A DNA stretch of 64,000 bases from Albifimbria verrucaria (taxonomy: Eukaryota; Ascomycota; Sordariomycetes; Hypocreales; Stachybotryaceae), in assembly GCA_020081605.1 (NCBI GenBank), contig JAHREC010000018.1, forward strand, positions 2,480,001 through 2,544,000. The letters run 5' to 3'. Positions 1-11,229 of the stretch are shown here, piece after piece. Numbering within the stretch: position 1 is the first letter of the stretch; each line of letters starts with the position of its first letter. The notes under the pieces are model-generated. The model made no database searches. It worked only from the letters and a program-made list of their open reading frames with translations, and was not told the DNA's origin. The position numbers were made by a program, and so were the translations under genes.

Positions 1-2100
1 AGGCCAAGAAGATCAACAAGAGTTTGAGCGCCCTGGGAATGGTCATCAATGCTTTGACCGATGGCAAATCATCTCACGTCCCTTACCGAGACTCCAAGTT
101 GACTCGAATTCTACAAGAATCACTTGGTGGTAACAGTCGAACAACCCTTATCATCAACTGTTCTCCCAGCAGCTACAACGACGCGGAAACCCTTAGCACC
201 CTCCGATTCGGAACTCGAGCCAAGTCTATCAAGAACAAGGCCAAAGTCAATGCCGAGCTTAGCCCCGCTGAGCTCAAGGCCCTCCTCAAGAAGGCACAGA
301 GCCAGGTTACAAGTTTCGAGAACTACATTTCCGGTCTCGAAGGAGAGGTTCAGCTATGGCGTGCTGGAGAGTCGGTTCCGAAGGAAAGATGGGTCACTTC
401 TGCGACTCCAGATGCCGTGGCTGGTGTCAAGGCCGATGCTAAGGCCCCTCGGCCCTCTACGCCCTCGCGGTTAGCTGCTGAAAGTCGTTCGGAGACGCCT
501 GCGATATCAGAGCGATCTGGGACACCGAGCCTGCCGTTGGATAAGGATGAACGGGAGGAATTCCTGAGGCGCGAGAATGAACTTCAGGACCAGTTGGCGG
601 AGAAGGAATCGCAAGCTTCGACGGCTGAGAAGCAGCTTCGCGAAACAAAGGAGGAGCTTGCATATCTCAAAGAGCACGACAGCAAAGTAGGCAAGGAAAA
701 TGAACGGTTGACGACGGAGGTAAACGAGTTCAAGATGCAGCTCGAGCGGCTGACCTTTGAGAGCAAGGAGGCTCAGATTACGATGGATGCTCTGAAAGAA
801 GCGAACTCGGAATTGACCACTGAGCTGGACGAGGTGAAGCAGCAGCTTCTGGACGTGAAGATGAGCGCCAAGGAGACTGGAGCCGCCCTCGACGAGAAGG
901 AAAAGAAGAAGGCTGAAAAGATGGCGAAGATGATGGCCGGGTTCGACTTGGGTGGTGACGTCTTCAGCGAAAACGAACGATCCATTGGTGAGGCTATCCA
1001 GCACATCGACGCACTGCATGAGCAGAGCTCCGTTGGCGACCATATTGCCCCTGATGAATTCAAGACTCTTCGCGCACGACTGGTGGAAACGCAAGGCATC
1101 GTGCGCCAAGCAGAGCTGTCGATGTACAGCGCATCTTCCAACGACATGGATGCCCGTCGCAGACAGGAGTTGGAGGCTCGTCTGGAGGCAGTGCAACAGG
1201 AGTATGAAGACCTGTTGACACGGAACCTGGGCGAAGGCGATGTTGAGGAAGTCAAGGCCAGGCTGGAGAGTGCCTATGCCAACCGCCAGACAACCCAGAC
1301 GCAGCTGGTTGATGAGCTCAAGGCCGACATTGCACAGAAGGCTGCGGAGAACACCCGCATGAAGACATTGATTGATGAGCTGCAGCAGCGCGTCAAGAGC
1401 GGAGCAGGGGCCCCATGACGAACGGCAAGACTATTCAGCAGCAGATTGCTGAGTTCGACGTCATGAAGAAGAGTCTCATGCGTGATCTTCAGAACCGCTG
1501 CGAACGTGTGGTGGAGCTCGAGATCTCACTAGATGAGACCCGCGAGCAGTACAACAATGTTCTGCGATCGTCAAACAACCGTGCCCAGCAGAAGAAGATG
1601 GCTTTCCTCGAGAGAAACCTGGAACAACTCACACAGGTCCAGCGTCAACTGGTCGAGCAAAACTCGGCTCTCAAGAAGGAGGTGGCTATTGCCGAGCGTA
1701 AGCTCATCGCCCGAAACGAGCGTATCCAGAGTCTGGAGACCCTGCTCCAGGACAGTCAGGAGAAGATGGCGGCAGCAAACCACAAGTATGTTCTTCAACT
1801 CTCATCTTCGCATGGTGATGTTTCATTGTTATTGGTCTCACACTTACTGACATTTGCCACAGATTCGAGGTCCAGCTTGCCGCTGTTAAAGAGCGCCTGG
1901 AGGCAGCCAAGGCAGGCAGCACCCGTGGCCTGGCTGCGCCTAACGGCCTGACCACCTTTGCCGACGTGGGTAGCCGCATCGCGAAGCCCCTCCGTGGCGG
2001 AGGTGGTGACACGAACCCCGCGATCCCGACGATCCAGACCATTCAGCAAAACGAAGGAAGCGGTAACAAGCGAGCGAGCTGGTTCTTCAATAAGTCGTAG
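1..2100 (+). CDS. kinA: conventional kinesin heavy chain (kinesin-1), 3' part, 5' end outside window
   Basis: Plus-end-directed microtubule motor that moves vesicles and other cargo in hyphae. The window opens inside the motor domain, frame from base 3, and shows the end of the motor core: the loop with NKSLSALG, then the [14 protein letters not shown] and LGGNSRT motifs. A neck region and long coiled coil rich in Glu, Lys and Gln follow. The tail contains [10 protein letters not shown], which holds the IAK autoinhibitory motif of kinesin-1, and the protein ends in [11 protein letters not shown]. An intron at 1786-1862 (77 bases, branch-like CTTACTGAC) joins NHK to FEV in phase. Near 1411-1414 the frame breaks: the first part stops right after GAGAP, and the conserved continuation [10 protein letters not shown] lies one base back, as if a C were missing from the CCCC run. 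The family is certain. The frameshift is most likely a sequencing error. Confidence 0.95.
1786..1862 (+). other. intron in kinesin gene
   Basis: GTATGT donor, CTTACTGAC branch-like site and CCACAG acceptor. Removal restores NHK-FEVQLA in one frame, which fits the kinesin-1 tail. Confidence 0.85.
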
Positions 2101-2655
2101 AAGCCATCCTCCCGCTTTTGCTTTTTTCGAATCGAGTGGGCGTTGTGTGCGTAGTAGACAGGTGCTAGACCGTCATACCCCTTTCCTCGACTTCCTGACC
2201 GGTCGTGTTTCGTAGCGGAACATTGTTTGAGCCGCCTTTCCCGGGGCCAATATAGTTAGAGTACAGGCTGGAGTCGATGGTAATGTTTGGGAGGCTCGAG
2301 TTGCTGCGGAATCTAATTAGCATAGGAGCAAAGGGCGACCGACGCCGGGTTGTTAGAATGTGGCACCGGTTGGCGTGGGCGATTGCATGGAGGGAGTTGT
2401 CTTTTGTCTGATGATTGCAAACTCCCCAAATGAATTACATGGATTGAATGAACCAACAACATAGAACCAATACTCGATCACATTGACTTCACATGATTTG
2501 GAACGACAGCAGGCTGATTGCGTCATGTAACGTAGTTAAGGAATGTATTGTCTGATGTATGAAATAGTTGCTATAGTAACCTATTTGCTATATGCCGGAG
2601 GTCAATGAGGCCGCTTGATATTGTGATAGTTTCATTCAGTAAATGTCCAAGTTCA
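2101..2655. other. intergenic, convergent 3' ends
   Basis: Stretch between the kinesin stop codon and the stop of the opposing membrane-protein gene. It should hold two 3' untranslated regions. I see no gene, repeat or RNA in it. Confidence 0.6.
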
Positions 2656-3865
2656 TTACAAGTCACCGGTTGAGTCATCAACCCTGGTCGAAAACATGGA
2701 GATGATGAAGCCCTCGGGGACACCGATAAAGATGATGATCATGACAGCGCCAACAGCAAGCAGACCAATCTTGAAGTACAAGATAACGAGACGGCGCCAA
2801 GCCGCTTTGCTGAACGTCGACCAAGCGTCGGCGATGGTAGCATAACCGAGGCCACTAACGACGACAGCCTCTACTCGGCCTTCAAAGGTGCGGTCAAAGG
2901 AATGATGGTCTCAGCCTCGAGGGGCAGAAGGGAAGCCTGGACACGATGAAGGACAACACGAGCGGGGATGACGATGAAGACAGCGGACAAGACGCCAACG
3001 ATGACGACGACAAGCATCTTGGTCAGATCGGAGCCATCGGCGGCGGGGACGCGAGTTGGGTGGTCGAACTCGACCTTGGGCATCGTGAGGCCGATCAGCT
3101 TAGCCAGGAGAGTTGGCATGAAGTCGGCAACCTCAGAGGCAGCCCAGTAGAGAACCACGGGCTTCCAGGTGGCGTTGAAGGTGCGCTTGAAAGGTGGCAA
3201 GCGGCGCCAGAAGTGAAGTTCGGAGCGCTTGGTGATGATGATGTGTACCCAGGCAGTGCTGAACTGGACAAGAGTCAAGGAGGCGAGCAGAGTTGCGATA
3301 GGAGAAAACATGGGACCCATGACGCCGATGAAGATGCCCATGAGGAAAGCGGTCATGAACTTCTGGGCGAGCAAGCAGAAGAAACCACGGAACAGGGCCT
3401 TGAAACCACCGTTGGCGCGGAGCAGGCGGGTCATGGCGCGGATGGAGGAGGAGACGGCCGCGGACTCGCCGGGGATGGGCTTCGGAGGGTTCTGTCGGGT
3501 CTGCTCTCCTCACCGAACTCGTCATCGAGGGCGACTGGCTCGTAGGCGGGAGGCTTCTCGTCCTCAACCATGGCGAAGACGGGGTAGACCTCGCTGGCTG
3601 TGTAGTTGACCTAATGACACGGCATCAATATACGGATCGGTGGAAGCTTGGTGGAGCTCCCCATGGATATGCAGGACAGCTCTGCACGCTCGCGGATGGG
3701 GGTACGACATACATAGAGGATCATGGGGATGAAAAGAATCATGTTAACCAGGAAAACGAGCCATGCCCAGGCAGGGACATCGTATTGAGGCCCCTTGGGA
3801 CCTTCAGAGCCATCGCTTCCTTGGATCGCCCGCTTGAGGACGGCAGTACCGACGTGACTGAGCAT
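2656..3865 (-). CDS. fungal polytopic membrane protein of unknown function
   Basis: Conserved Sordariomycete membrane protein of about 369 residues after correction. From memory, automatic annotation often labels such proteins ubiquitin carrier protein; nothing in the sequence supports that. The start MLSHVGTAVLKR (3865) is the first usable ATG, since no ATG lies in frame for over 150 bases upstream. Residues 30-52 form a first membrane helix (VPAWAWLVFLVNMILFIP). An intron at 3611-3712 joins ILY to VNYTASEVYP. Further hydrophobic helices follow, including MTAFLMGIFIGVMGPMF, a LASLTLVQFSTAWVHI segment, and two near the C-terminus. Two apparent one-base losses interrupt the frame: one at about 3498-3512, between DDEFGEE and QTRQNPPKPIPGE, and one at 2884-2889, between IIPLTA and FEGRVEAVVV. 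With both restored the exons sum to a multiple of three and the protein ends DDSTGDL. Function is unknown. Confidence 0.8.
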
Positions 3866-6280
3866 GATGAGAAGCGCCCGAGGATCTGTGGTGGATACGC
3901 GGCGGGTGGCAAAGGAAACCAAAAAGCTGGAGGAGGAGACGACAGGAAAAAGAGAGTAAGGGAAAAGCCAGGTCGCGATGATGGTTTAAAAGAGAGGACC
4001 AGACGTTTCGTCAGAAACGGATGAGAAGGAAGGAAAGGAGGAGGGAAGAGCCAGGCCAAGGCAGCAGGCAGGCTAAAGTACTGTCCTGTACATAAGTGGT
4101 AGGCGTAGGCGTAGGCGTCTTACCTGATGCATGAGGCGAAAAGTGAAGCACAGCCCACCTAAAGAGACCAAGTAACTTAGGGGTGGGGGTTACAGCATGC
4201 GCGCATGCCCACTGTATGGTTGGTAGGCCTAGGTAGGAGTCCGGTACCCAACCGGAGACAACGCGGGCAGAATTGTGTGGGAGCTGGGCTAGCGCGGTAC
4301 CCGGAGGCGACACGAGCGCTGAGCCTCAATGGTTTCGCGAGGACAAGTCGCGGACGTGCGTGGTGTACCGGCGCTAGACGCCAATTGCGCGGCAGGCGGT
4401 GGGTATCCCGCAGATAGAGGGTACCTGTGCTCACTAATGGGATAGCCGCTCGGACTGCCTGCTCATGCATCACCATTGTCAGCAGGGGACGGATTCCTAT
4501 CATACACTTTGCCTCATGCGAGAATCCCAGACCCTTGCTGCCACATCTCCCGCCATTTCCATCCGTGAGCCGCCTGGCGTCAACAAACGACAATACGACA
4601 TCTCGTACAGCAAGTGTCGAGCCATCACGATCAGACGTTTGACAGCCCGCCCAGGCTCCTCTGTGTCAAGCTCTTAACAGCAGTTCCAGTGCCAACTGCT
4701 GCTACCGTCACCATCCTTCACAATATCCCACTGGCGTCTTCCTGAAACAGAACGCTCCTTCTGTGTTCTCGGAGACCCCGTAGAGCGTCAGACCAGGTCG
4801 AGCATTCTCGTCCAAGATGCCTTTCCCCAAGACCTCGGAGAAGAACTCCTTGCATGCGATCGCTTGAGATTCGGTGGGAATGCTCCGACGCAGACCTGGC
4901 TGCTGATAACTTGAGGCTTTCGCCATTCGTTTCTAGCTGTGCAAAGTTCTCTTGACTCATTGGACCTAGGCCACCCCTCTCAAGGCGTTTGATGAACACG
5001 CCGTTGCTTCTGCTTAACAAGCCCTACTCTGCCCTTATAAACCTGTGGTGAAGTGGCCGGCCGAACAAGGGGAGTATCTCTACAGCCACACCTCGGTACA
5101 TTGAGGAGGGCCGCCTCCATTGCATGTCACCGCCCCCAAAGGCGGGATGCGATAGCACAGGGCTCGAGACGCGACTTTCCGTCGCAAACGGCTCCCGGCG
5201 TCCCCAAGGCTGCGAAACCCCAAAGCAAGAATAACCATGGAATGGGCAGCCAATGACAGCACCTGTTTGATGGTGTTGGTTGTGTAAGCGGATTATTGTG
5301 CCATCTAACAGACCTAGCTCCTCCTGTGCCGCAGAGCCTGCCTCTTTCTCGGTGATGTGCCAACACATTCCTCCAATAGAGGTTACCTCTTATTCGAAGC
5401 ATTTAGGAATACGAGCCTGATCTCACGCCTGCTTCCCATGTAGGTATCTAAAGATACGTCTACTTCATGTAGCGGAAGGATGAGTAAGGTTACACGGTCG
5501 TCCAGCTGCCAAAACCCAACCCAGCCTGTCCCGTACCGGCTCGGAAGTAAACAAGGAGCAGGCGGAGGAAGTCCAATGATGTTTTATTCTTATCGCCCAA
5601 GTAAACTGAATTCTGCGCTTATATTTGAGCCGTGATAGTAAGCTCTTTGTGCAAATGCCTCGCCCTATGACCTACCTTACCTATCTAATGGAACAACCTA
5701 TTTGGTTCTCGATGGCGTCAAAAATATGTGTTTCAGCCAATGGCTGCTCATCACCACGTCGTTCATGCCCAAGTCGCTTACATCAAGACATCTTCTGTAT
5801 AATGTTAGTTAGTCCCTGATTTTTCTGGTGGTACTCCATAGAACCCGTAGGCTTGGATTTGAGCCTCATCAAATAGAAAAGCCTAGAGGACAACCAACGC
5901 ACACTTAGATCTATAGAGTGGTGAGTTGAACGAAGCCAGCGATAAACTTACTTAAAATAGTATTATTATAACAGGAAGGAAGCACGGCGGCTCACTAATA
6001 AAATTGTTGATTGAAGCGATAAAGCTGCCAACTGTTGATGGTGAGGCTCCCCACGGAATGGTTATAGAGACCCACCGTGGGGTTCCTTGCAGTCAGTAAC
6101 TTATGTAGGTAGATCCTTTACACCTAGGCAGCGCTGCACTCCACTCTGCAGTGCCATGCAACTGCTCTATTCGCAGCCCCGAGATACATACCTGCATTTG
6201 TTTTACGGCCAAGCTAGCCATCGACGTAACTAGCTTCACGCGTCGACCTTACAACCAAGCAACCCTTTGTACTTTGCTTC
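3866..6280. other. intergenic region, 2.4 kb
   Basis: Divergent region between the membrane-protein gene and PPM1, so it probably carries both promoters. It contains a short tandem repeat of GTAGGC (4099-4118) and TAGGTA-type motifs around 4222-4239 and 6104-6128. Open frames here are short, lack recognisable domains and overlap on both strands. I see no gene. Confidence 0.5.
4099..4118. repeat. GTAGGC short tandem repeat
   Basis: Three copies of the hexamer GTAGGC plus a partial fourth, about 240 bases upstream of the membrane-protein start. Confidence 0.8.
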
Positions 6281-7432
6281 ATGTCTGCGCCGTCTATCCC
6301 CAACCTTCTGTCTCTGCGAGGAGGTCGTGGTGGCAGAGGCAGCAGAGGCCGAGGCCGCGGAGCCGCATCCTCATCAGGTCGTTCTCATGACGTGACCATC
6401 CAGGGCACAGATACAGATGCTGCTGTGTCCCGGTTGAGCGCCGTGGACGTGGGATATCTTGAGGATCCATACGCCCATTTCTTTGTTCAGAGCTCAGACG
6501 GCCCCGCACCACGGAGGTTTCCCATAATCAACAGAGGTAAGTCACGATTAAATCCAACATTCATCAATACCCTGCTTCATCGCATTCTCATCACCTTCGT
6601 AGGGACATATACAAGGACTGCAGCGCTGGATGCTCTAATCGATTCCTTCCTTGCGGACGTTGACGAGGGAGAAGATGGCAAAGCTAGCCAAAGGCAGATA
6701 ATATCCTTGGGCGCAGGCACTGACACTCGGCCTTTTCGGGTGTTTCCTCGGATGGAATCCCGACAACTCATCTATCATGAGATCGACTTTGAAGTGACCT
6801 GTAGCAAGAAACTGCGTGCAGTACAGGCCACACCGTCGCTAAGAAACATCGTCACGGATGCCACACCCAGTGAAGGAGGCTCTTGGTCTGGCAAGCCGTC
6901 TAACGGCGGGGAGTATTATTGCCACGCGATAGACCTTCGCCAGCTTTCCGATCCCGAGACCCCGGATCTTCCAGGCCTCCGCACGGATATACCCACTCTG
7001 CTTTTGTCAGAATGCTGTCTGTGCTATCTATCGCCCGATGATTCCGAGCGAGTAGTGGACTATTTCGCCTCGCGGATACCCAACCTCGCAGCCATCATCT
7101 ACGAGCCCATCCATCCCGACGATGCTTTCGGCAAGGTCATGGTGTCCAACCTTGCGGCGCGCAACATCCGCATGCCGACGTTGGAAGTGTACCAAACTGG
7201 CCAAGACCAGGAAGCGAGGATGCACAAGGCCGGCTTCGAGGTGGTCCATCACATGACTATTGAGAAGATCTGGAACACCTGGATTGGGCCTGAGGAGAAG
7301 GAGAGAGTAGACAGGCTGGAGGGCCTTGATGAGGTTGAGGAGTGGAATCTGCTGGCGGCCCATTACATCGTGGTTTGGGCCTTCAAGGGGCACGGATTTG
7401 GTTCATGGGAAAGTGTTAGTGGTGGGGAATGA
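6281..7432 (+). CDS. PPM1: PP2A leucine carboxyl methyltransferase (LCMT1/PPM1)
   Basis: S-adenosylmethionine-dependent enzyme that methylates the C-terminal leucine of the PP2A catalytic subunit and so controls assembly of B-subunit holoenzymes. The mature protein is about 361 residues. The SAM-binding motif is [14 protein letters not shown], followed by YHEIDFEVT. The segment preceding the motif reads PIINRGTYTRT across the splice, as in LCMT proteins. [13 protein letters not shown] and [16 protein letters not shown] are further family blocks. The intron at 6537-6602 is 66 bases, a multiple of three with no in-frame stop, so the unspliced message also stays open. The N-terminus (residues 10-30) is unusual: glycine/arginine-rich with an [16 protein letters not shown] run, an RGG-type segment ahead of the catalytic domain. 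No frameshift is seen. The family call is secure. Confidence 0.93.
   Translation: MSAPSIPNLLSLRGGRGGRGSRGRGRGAASSSGRSHDVTIQGTDTDAAVSRLSAVDVGYLEDPYAHFFVQSSDGPAPRRFPIINRGKSRLNPTFINTLLHRILITFVGTYTRTAALDALIDSFLADVDEGEDGKASQRQIISLGAGTDTRPFRVFPRMESRQLIYHEIDFEVTCSKKLRAVQATPSLRNIVTDATPSEGGSWSGKPSNGGEYYCHAIDLRQLSDPETPDLPGLRTDIPTLLLSECCLCYLSPDDSERVVDYFASRIPNLAAIIYEPIHPDDAFGKVMVSNLAARNIRMPTLEVYQTGQDQEARMHKAGFEVVHHMTIEKIWNTWIGPEEKERVDRLEGLDEVEEWNLLAAHYIVVWAFKGHGFGSWESVSGGE
6537..6602 (+). other. intron in PPM1, 66 bases, stop-free
   Basis: GTAAGT donor and TTCGTAG acceptor. Splicing gives PIINRGTYTRT, matching the family. Retention would add 22 residues without changing frame. Confidence 0.85.
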
Positions 7433-8290
7433 GACAGAGGAGTCTGCCGAAAGTTCAGATGATGTTGCTCGCTTTACGAAGACATGACGAACGACTTTTG
7501 AAACTGCTCGTGAAACCAATCTGCTAATGTACAAAGCGAAAAACCCGGTGGATTTTTACTCGGGATATTCTCTCTGCGGGTAGACTCCAGCTGTCTCTTG
7601 TAAGGAGTCTACTAAGTTAAGTGTTGGTTTATAATGGGCCTTGTCGCATGTGGCTACCGGCGCACTATCATGCATTATCAACCTTTCATGCCTTCACCAA
7701 GCTTTCCAATTCGAGAAAATGAATAATAAATGAATATCAAGAAGCTCACAAAGTGTCGAAGATATAATTTATCATTTCACAAATTTCTTGGGCAGATCCA
7801 AAGCAGCAAAGCTGTGACAAGCTTTTCAAAAGACGTGAAGCACCCGCCGTCCCGTTGATCACGTGTTGGTCACCATAGAGGTCGCAGCAAGTCCAAAGGG
7901 GCATGTGCTTTTTAGCGCAACCTCCCAAGCCATTAGCCTGGGACATGGGCAGCCAATTGTCCTTGATCCTTCAACCTCATTCTGTACGATTCGGAGCGCA
8001 GCCGTTCATTTCCTACCACGGGTTTGTCTTGTATCATATATCATTCGACAACTCGTTTGGATTCGGGCTTTAGCTGCCCACGGGCCAACCCCCTTTTGGA
8101 GAGCTATTCATAATCACGCCAACACGCGACCTTGCTAGCGCTTGAACCCGAAAGGCTCACCTCATCGTCTGTGAAGGACTGCTCCCAGCGTTGCCTTCAG
8201 ATTAGAGGCCAATCCCTTGCTATAGCTATAACAACGCGAGTTGCACGTATCCGTTACCATTGTCAGAGTCTTGTGGTAGAGTCAGCAGCC
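7433..8290. other. intergenic, PPM1 3' region and SPT3 promoter
   Basis: Holds the 3' end of PPM1 and the upstream region of SPT3. I see no gene, repeat or RNA. Confidence 0.5.
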
Positions 8291-9772
8291 ATGGCGGACC
8301 AGAAGGATAACAAGGCCTACAAGTACAGGCAGGAGATCAGTCAGGTAAGATGAGCTCATATTATTGCGTCGTATTCCTGGTAGTCAAAGGCTGCTTAGAG
8401 AATGCCTTCAAGTGCGGGAGCGCCGATTCGCACCTGGCAGTTGCCATGGTCTGGCGCGCCGAGAGTGCTGCTGTGCACCATTCAACCTCAGCAGCTGTAT
8501 CGACCGCATCCGAATCTCCTCAAGTCAGACTGTGAAGCTTGCTATATGCGAATGGTCACGAGAGTCCATTCTCGCTGAATGCCATCCTCATATACACGAT
8601 ACACATGTTTAATCGACTTGGGATGCGTCCAGAGCCCTTCGCCGAAATGGATCTCAGCCTTGCCTCGCCAGCACCAGACCACGCGACAAACACATCCGCC
8701 TCTGCAGCTTTTCGATCCATGCTAATCGAAACTTTTCAACAGATGATGTATGTATCAGGTGAGACGGCAGAACCATCAGTCGAGACTACCAGCATTATCG
8801 AGGACATTGTCAGGCAGCAGGTCATAGAACTGGTAGGAATCGCACCCCATGCATCGCGGTAACATGTGCTGACGATGAAACGTAGCTTCGCAACTCTACA
8901 GAGTTGGCATCACGGCGTGGCTCCAAAACAATCAGCACAAACGATTTGATATTTCAAATTCGTCATGACCAGCCTAAAGTTTCCCGTTTGAGGACATTTC
9001 TGTCGTGGAAGGATGTGCGGAAAAATGTTAAAGATTCTGAAGATAAAGGTGCTGATGCCGATCTCGCTGCTGGCGATGACCCTGTCGGTGGTGTCGTCCC
9101 GGGTGGTCCTGTCGATGACACTGCCAAGAAGAACAAGAAGGCCAAGGTCGGCCTCCCGTGGGAGCCTGCTTCTTTCTACTCAGTCGAGGTGCCCGAGCGC
9201 GATGATGAGGAGGATGACGACGAAGAGGAGATGAACTACATCACACTGCAGCGACTGCGCAAGGCAGACGAGCGGACCAAGGCCATGACGAGAGAAGAGT
9301 ATGTCACATGGTCTGAGTATCGTCAGGCATCATTCACGTGGCGTAAAGGAAAGAGGTTCCGAGAATGGGCCGGTTTTGGTATCGTAACCGACAGTAAACC
9401 GTCCGACGATATTGTCGACATCCTGGGATTCCTTACCTTTGAAATGGTGCAGACGTTGACGGAGATTGCGCTCAAGGTCAAGGAGCAGGAGGACATGGCT
9501 AGGGCCCAGAGCGGCGGCGATAATGCGGGGACGAAGAAGCGCAAGCACCAGCAGGGGCTGTTCGACCCCCAAGCGAGGGCAAGACGCCGGTTGAGCCGCG
9601 GCACGTACAGGAGGCTTTCAGACGGTTCCAGCAGCGGTCCAAAGTACAGGGCCATGCTCAACAACAGCAGACTGCCGCAGCATACGGGCCTCAACATCTT
9701 TTAACAACTTTTCCCCATTTATATGCTTTTTTGCATTTTGCTACGGCCCGGTTTGGACGCAGCTGGTATTGA
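8291..9772 (+). CDS. SPT3: SAGA complex subunit SPT3
   Basis: Transcription factor with paired histone folds; within SAGA it contacts TBP and helps deliver it to promoters. The first exon encodes [19 protein letters not shown] 398-base intron (8345-8742) and a 53-base intron (8833-8885) follow, both in phase. The first histone fold reads [18 protein letters not shown] then [18 protein letters not shown] and [11 protein letters not shown]. An acidic linker ([13 protein letters not shown]) leads to the second histone fold with [14 protein letters not shown] and [17 protein letters not shown]. At the CCCCC run 9566-9570 the frame breaks. One extra C gives [19 protein letters not shown], then a Gln-rich tail open to the stop at 9770-9772 (about 343 residues); the uncorrected frame stops at 9704 in an Arg-rich tail. 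I favour the corrected frame because the region is Q-rich and continuous. Confidence 0.92.
8345..8742 (+). other. long first intron of SPT3 (398 bases)
   Basis: GTAAGA donor, GCTAATC branch-like site and CAACAG acceptor. Both flanking exons are in phase 0. It is several times longer than most introns in the window. Confidence 0.75.
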
Positions 9773-10313
9773 TATGGCGTTACAAAGGCGGTTTTTCGGT
9801 TTCTGGAGTTTGGATGCACCAAGCGCGGGTGGTTAGGAGGAGTGGTTGGAATGCGTTACTTGGTTTATGCTCTTGAAGTTGCTCTTGTGACTAACAAGTC
9901 TTGCGTTTTATGGTTTCAACTTAGATACCTTTCTTCTTTTTCTCCTGGAAGCTTTACAGCACAGCGCAGGAATAAAATACAAAGAATTCAAAGAATGAGA
10001 TATAAAGCAAACCCATTGAAAAAAGTAACATGTCTGTTTTGTAAGATTGAGGATTCGTGGCAGTTCATGTTCATGTCAATGGGGTTCGTTCGTTGACCGC
10101 GCTCTCCCCACATTCGGCTCCGACGGGCTTATCCGCACCCGCAATTTGGACGTCCCACCTCCTCCGAACCCCGAACCCTTTTCCTCGCCATCACCATCCC
10201 GACTCTCCTCCATCCACCCAGACGACGCCCACGGGCCCGACCACCCTCACACGCCCAATCGGTCGGATCGCCAAGCGCACGCGCCTCTAGGACCGCCCCC
10301 GCACCGCAGAAAA
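9773..10313. other. intergenic, AP-2 sigma promoter
   Basis: Downstream of SPT3 and upstream of the AP-2 sigma gene. The last 180 bases are very C-rich and purine-poor, as often seen just upstream of fungal start codons. No gene seen. Confidence 0.5.
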
Positions 10314-10833
10314 ATGCTCTCCTTTATCCTCATCCAGAACCGACAGTACGTGAGCTCCTGAACCGTCCCCTACCTCTACTGCGTAACCCCCAACCCATCG
10401 TCTCCATCCCACTGACGAACCCTTCTCCTGCAGAGGCAAGACACGTCTCGCCAAGTGGTACGCGCCCTACAGCGACGACGAGAAGATCAAGCTCAAGGGC
10501 GAGGTGCACCGCCTGGTCGCGCCGCGCGACCAAAAATACCAGTCCAACTTCGTCGAGTTCCGCAACAACAAGATCGTCTACCGTCGCTACGCCGGCCTCT
10601 TCTTCTGCGCCTGCGTTGACACCAACGACAACGAGCTCGCCTACCTCGAAGCCATCCACTTCTTCGTCGAGGTCCTCGACGCTTTCTTCGGCAACGTCTG
10701 CGAGCTCGATCTCGTCTTTAACTTCTACAAGGTTTACGCCATCCTCGATGAGGTTTTCCTGGCGGGAGAGATCGAGGAGACGAGCAAGCAGGTCGTTCTA
10801 ACACGGTTAGAGCACCTGGACAAGCTAGAATAA
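10314..10833 (+). CDS. APS2: AP-2 adaptor complex sigma subunit
   Basis: Small subunit of the AP-2 clathrin adaptor, which selects cargo for endocytosis at the plasma membrane. The intron 10346-10433 (88 bases) joins [11 protein letters not shown] to [14 protein letters not shown], giving 143 residues, the usual length. Diagnostic blocks are [56 protein letters not shown] and the C-terminal [20 protein letters not shown], typical of sigma-2. The reading frame is intact throughout. The subunit type (sigma-2 over sigma-1) is supported by LAKWY near the N-terminus and the C-terminal sequence. Confidence 0.96.
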
Positions 10834-11229
10834 ACCTGGGCGAGGAAAGGGAGTATAAAGGAGAGGCCAGTGCCGGTGTTCTGGCTAATAGGTCTGGTGC
10901 ATATTCCTTGGCGATATATCTTAGATAACGGGCACGCAACCTACGGCTAGGACATCGATTGGTATGAGCTAATCCTATCATCGGGTGGAACATAATGGGC
11001 GTTATTGGAGTTCAGCATGTCATGAATCTTTTAGAGGAGATACCAAATTCTCAAAACAATTCACCGTCGCCGTTTTAGCGAATAAAGCAAATGATAAGTA
11101 GAATGTCGAAGCCACCTGACCGTTCTCAAATCCCATACCCCAAGCAGTTTTATGTCCGCATCTCCGCATTTTGAAATGTTGAAAGCTCAACATTTAGATT
11201 CCGAACCGCAACTATAGCTCCCCTGCAGT
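10834..11229. other. intergenic, convergent 3' ends
   Basis: Between the stop of AP-2 sigma and the stop of the opposing gene of unknown function. I see nothing further in it. Confidence 0.5.

Noticed and set aside
507..1196. 229-codon antisense frame across the kinesin coiled coil
   Set aside because: Shadow of the repetitive Glu/Lys/Leu coding on the other strand; Leu/Phe/His-rich composition with no domain.
1411..1418. Programmed ribosomal frameshifting in kinesin and others
   Set aside because: No slippery heptamer or consistent context, and the same kind of break recurs in many unrelated genes at homopolymers.
2946..3545. 199-codon plus-strand frame opposite the membrane-protein gene
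   Set aside because: Antisense to a conserved coding exon; Gly/Asp/Glu-rich composition is the mirror of hydrophobic codons.
2656..3865. Annotation of the membrane protein as a ubiquitin carrier
   Set aside because: No E2 fold or catalytic Cys context; the protein is a multi-span membrane protein.
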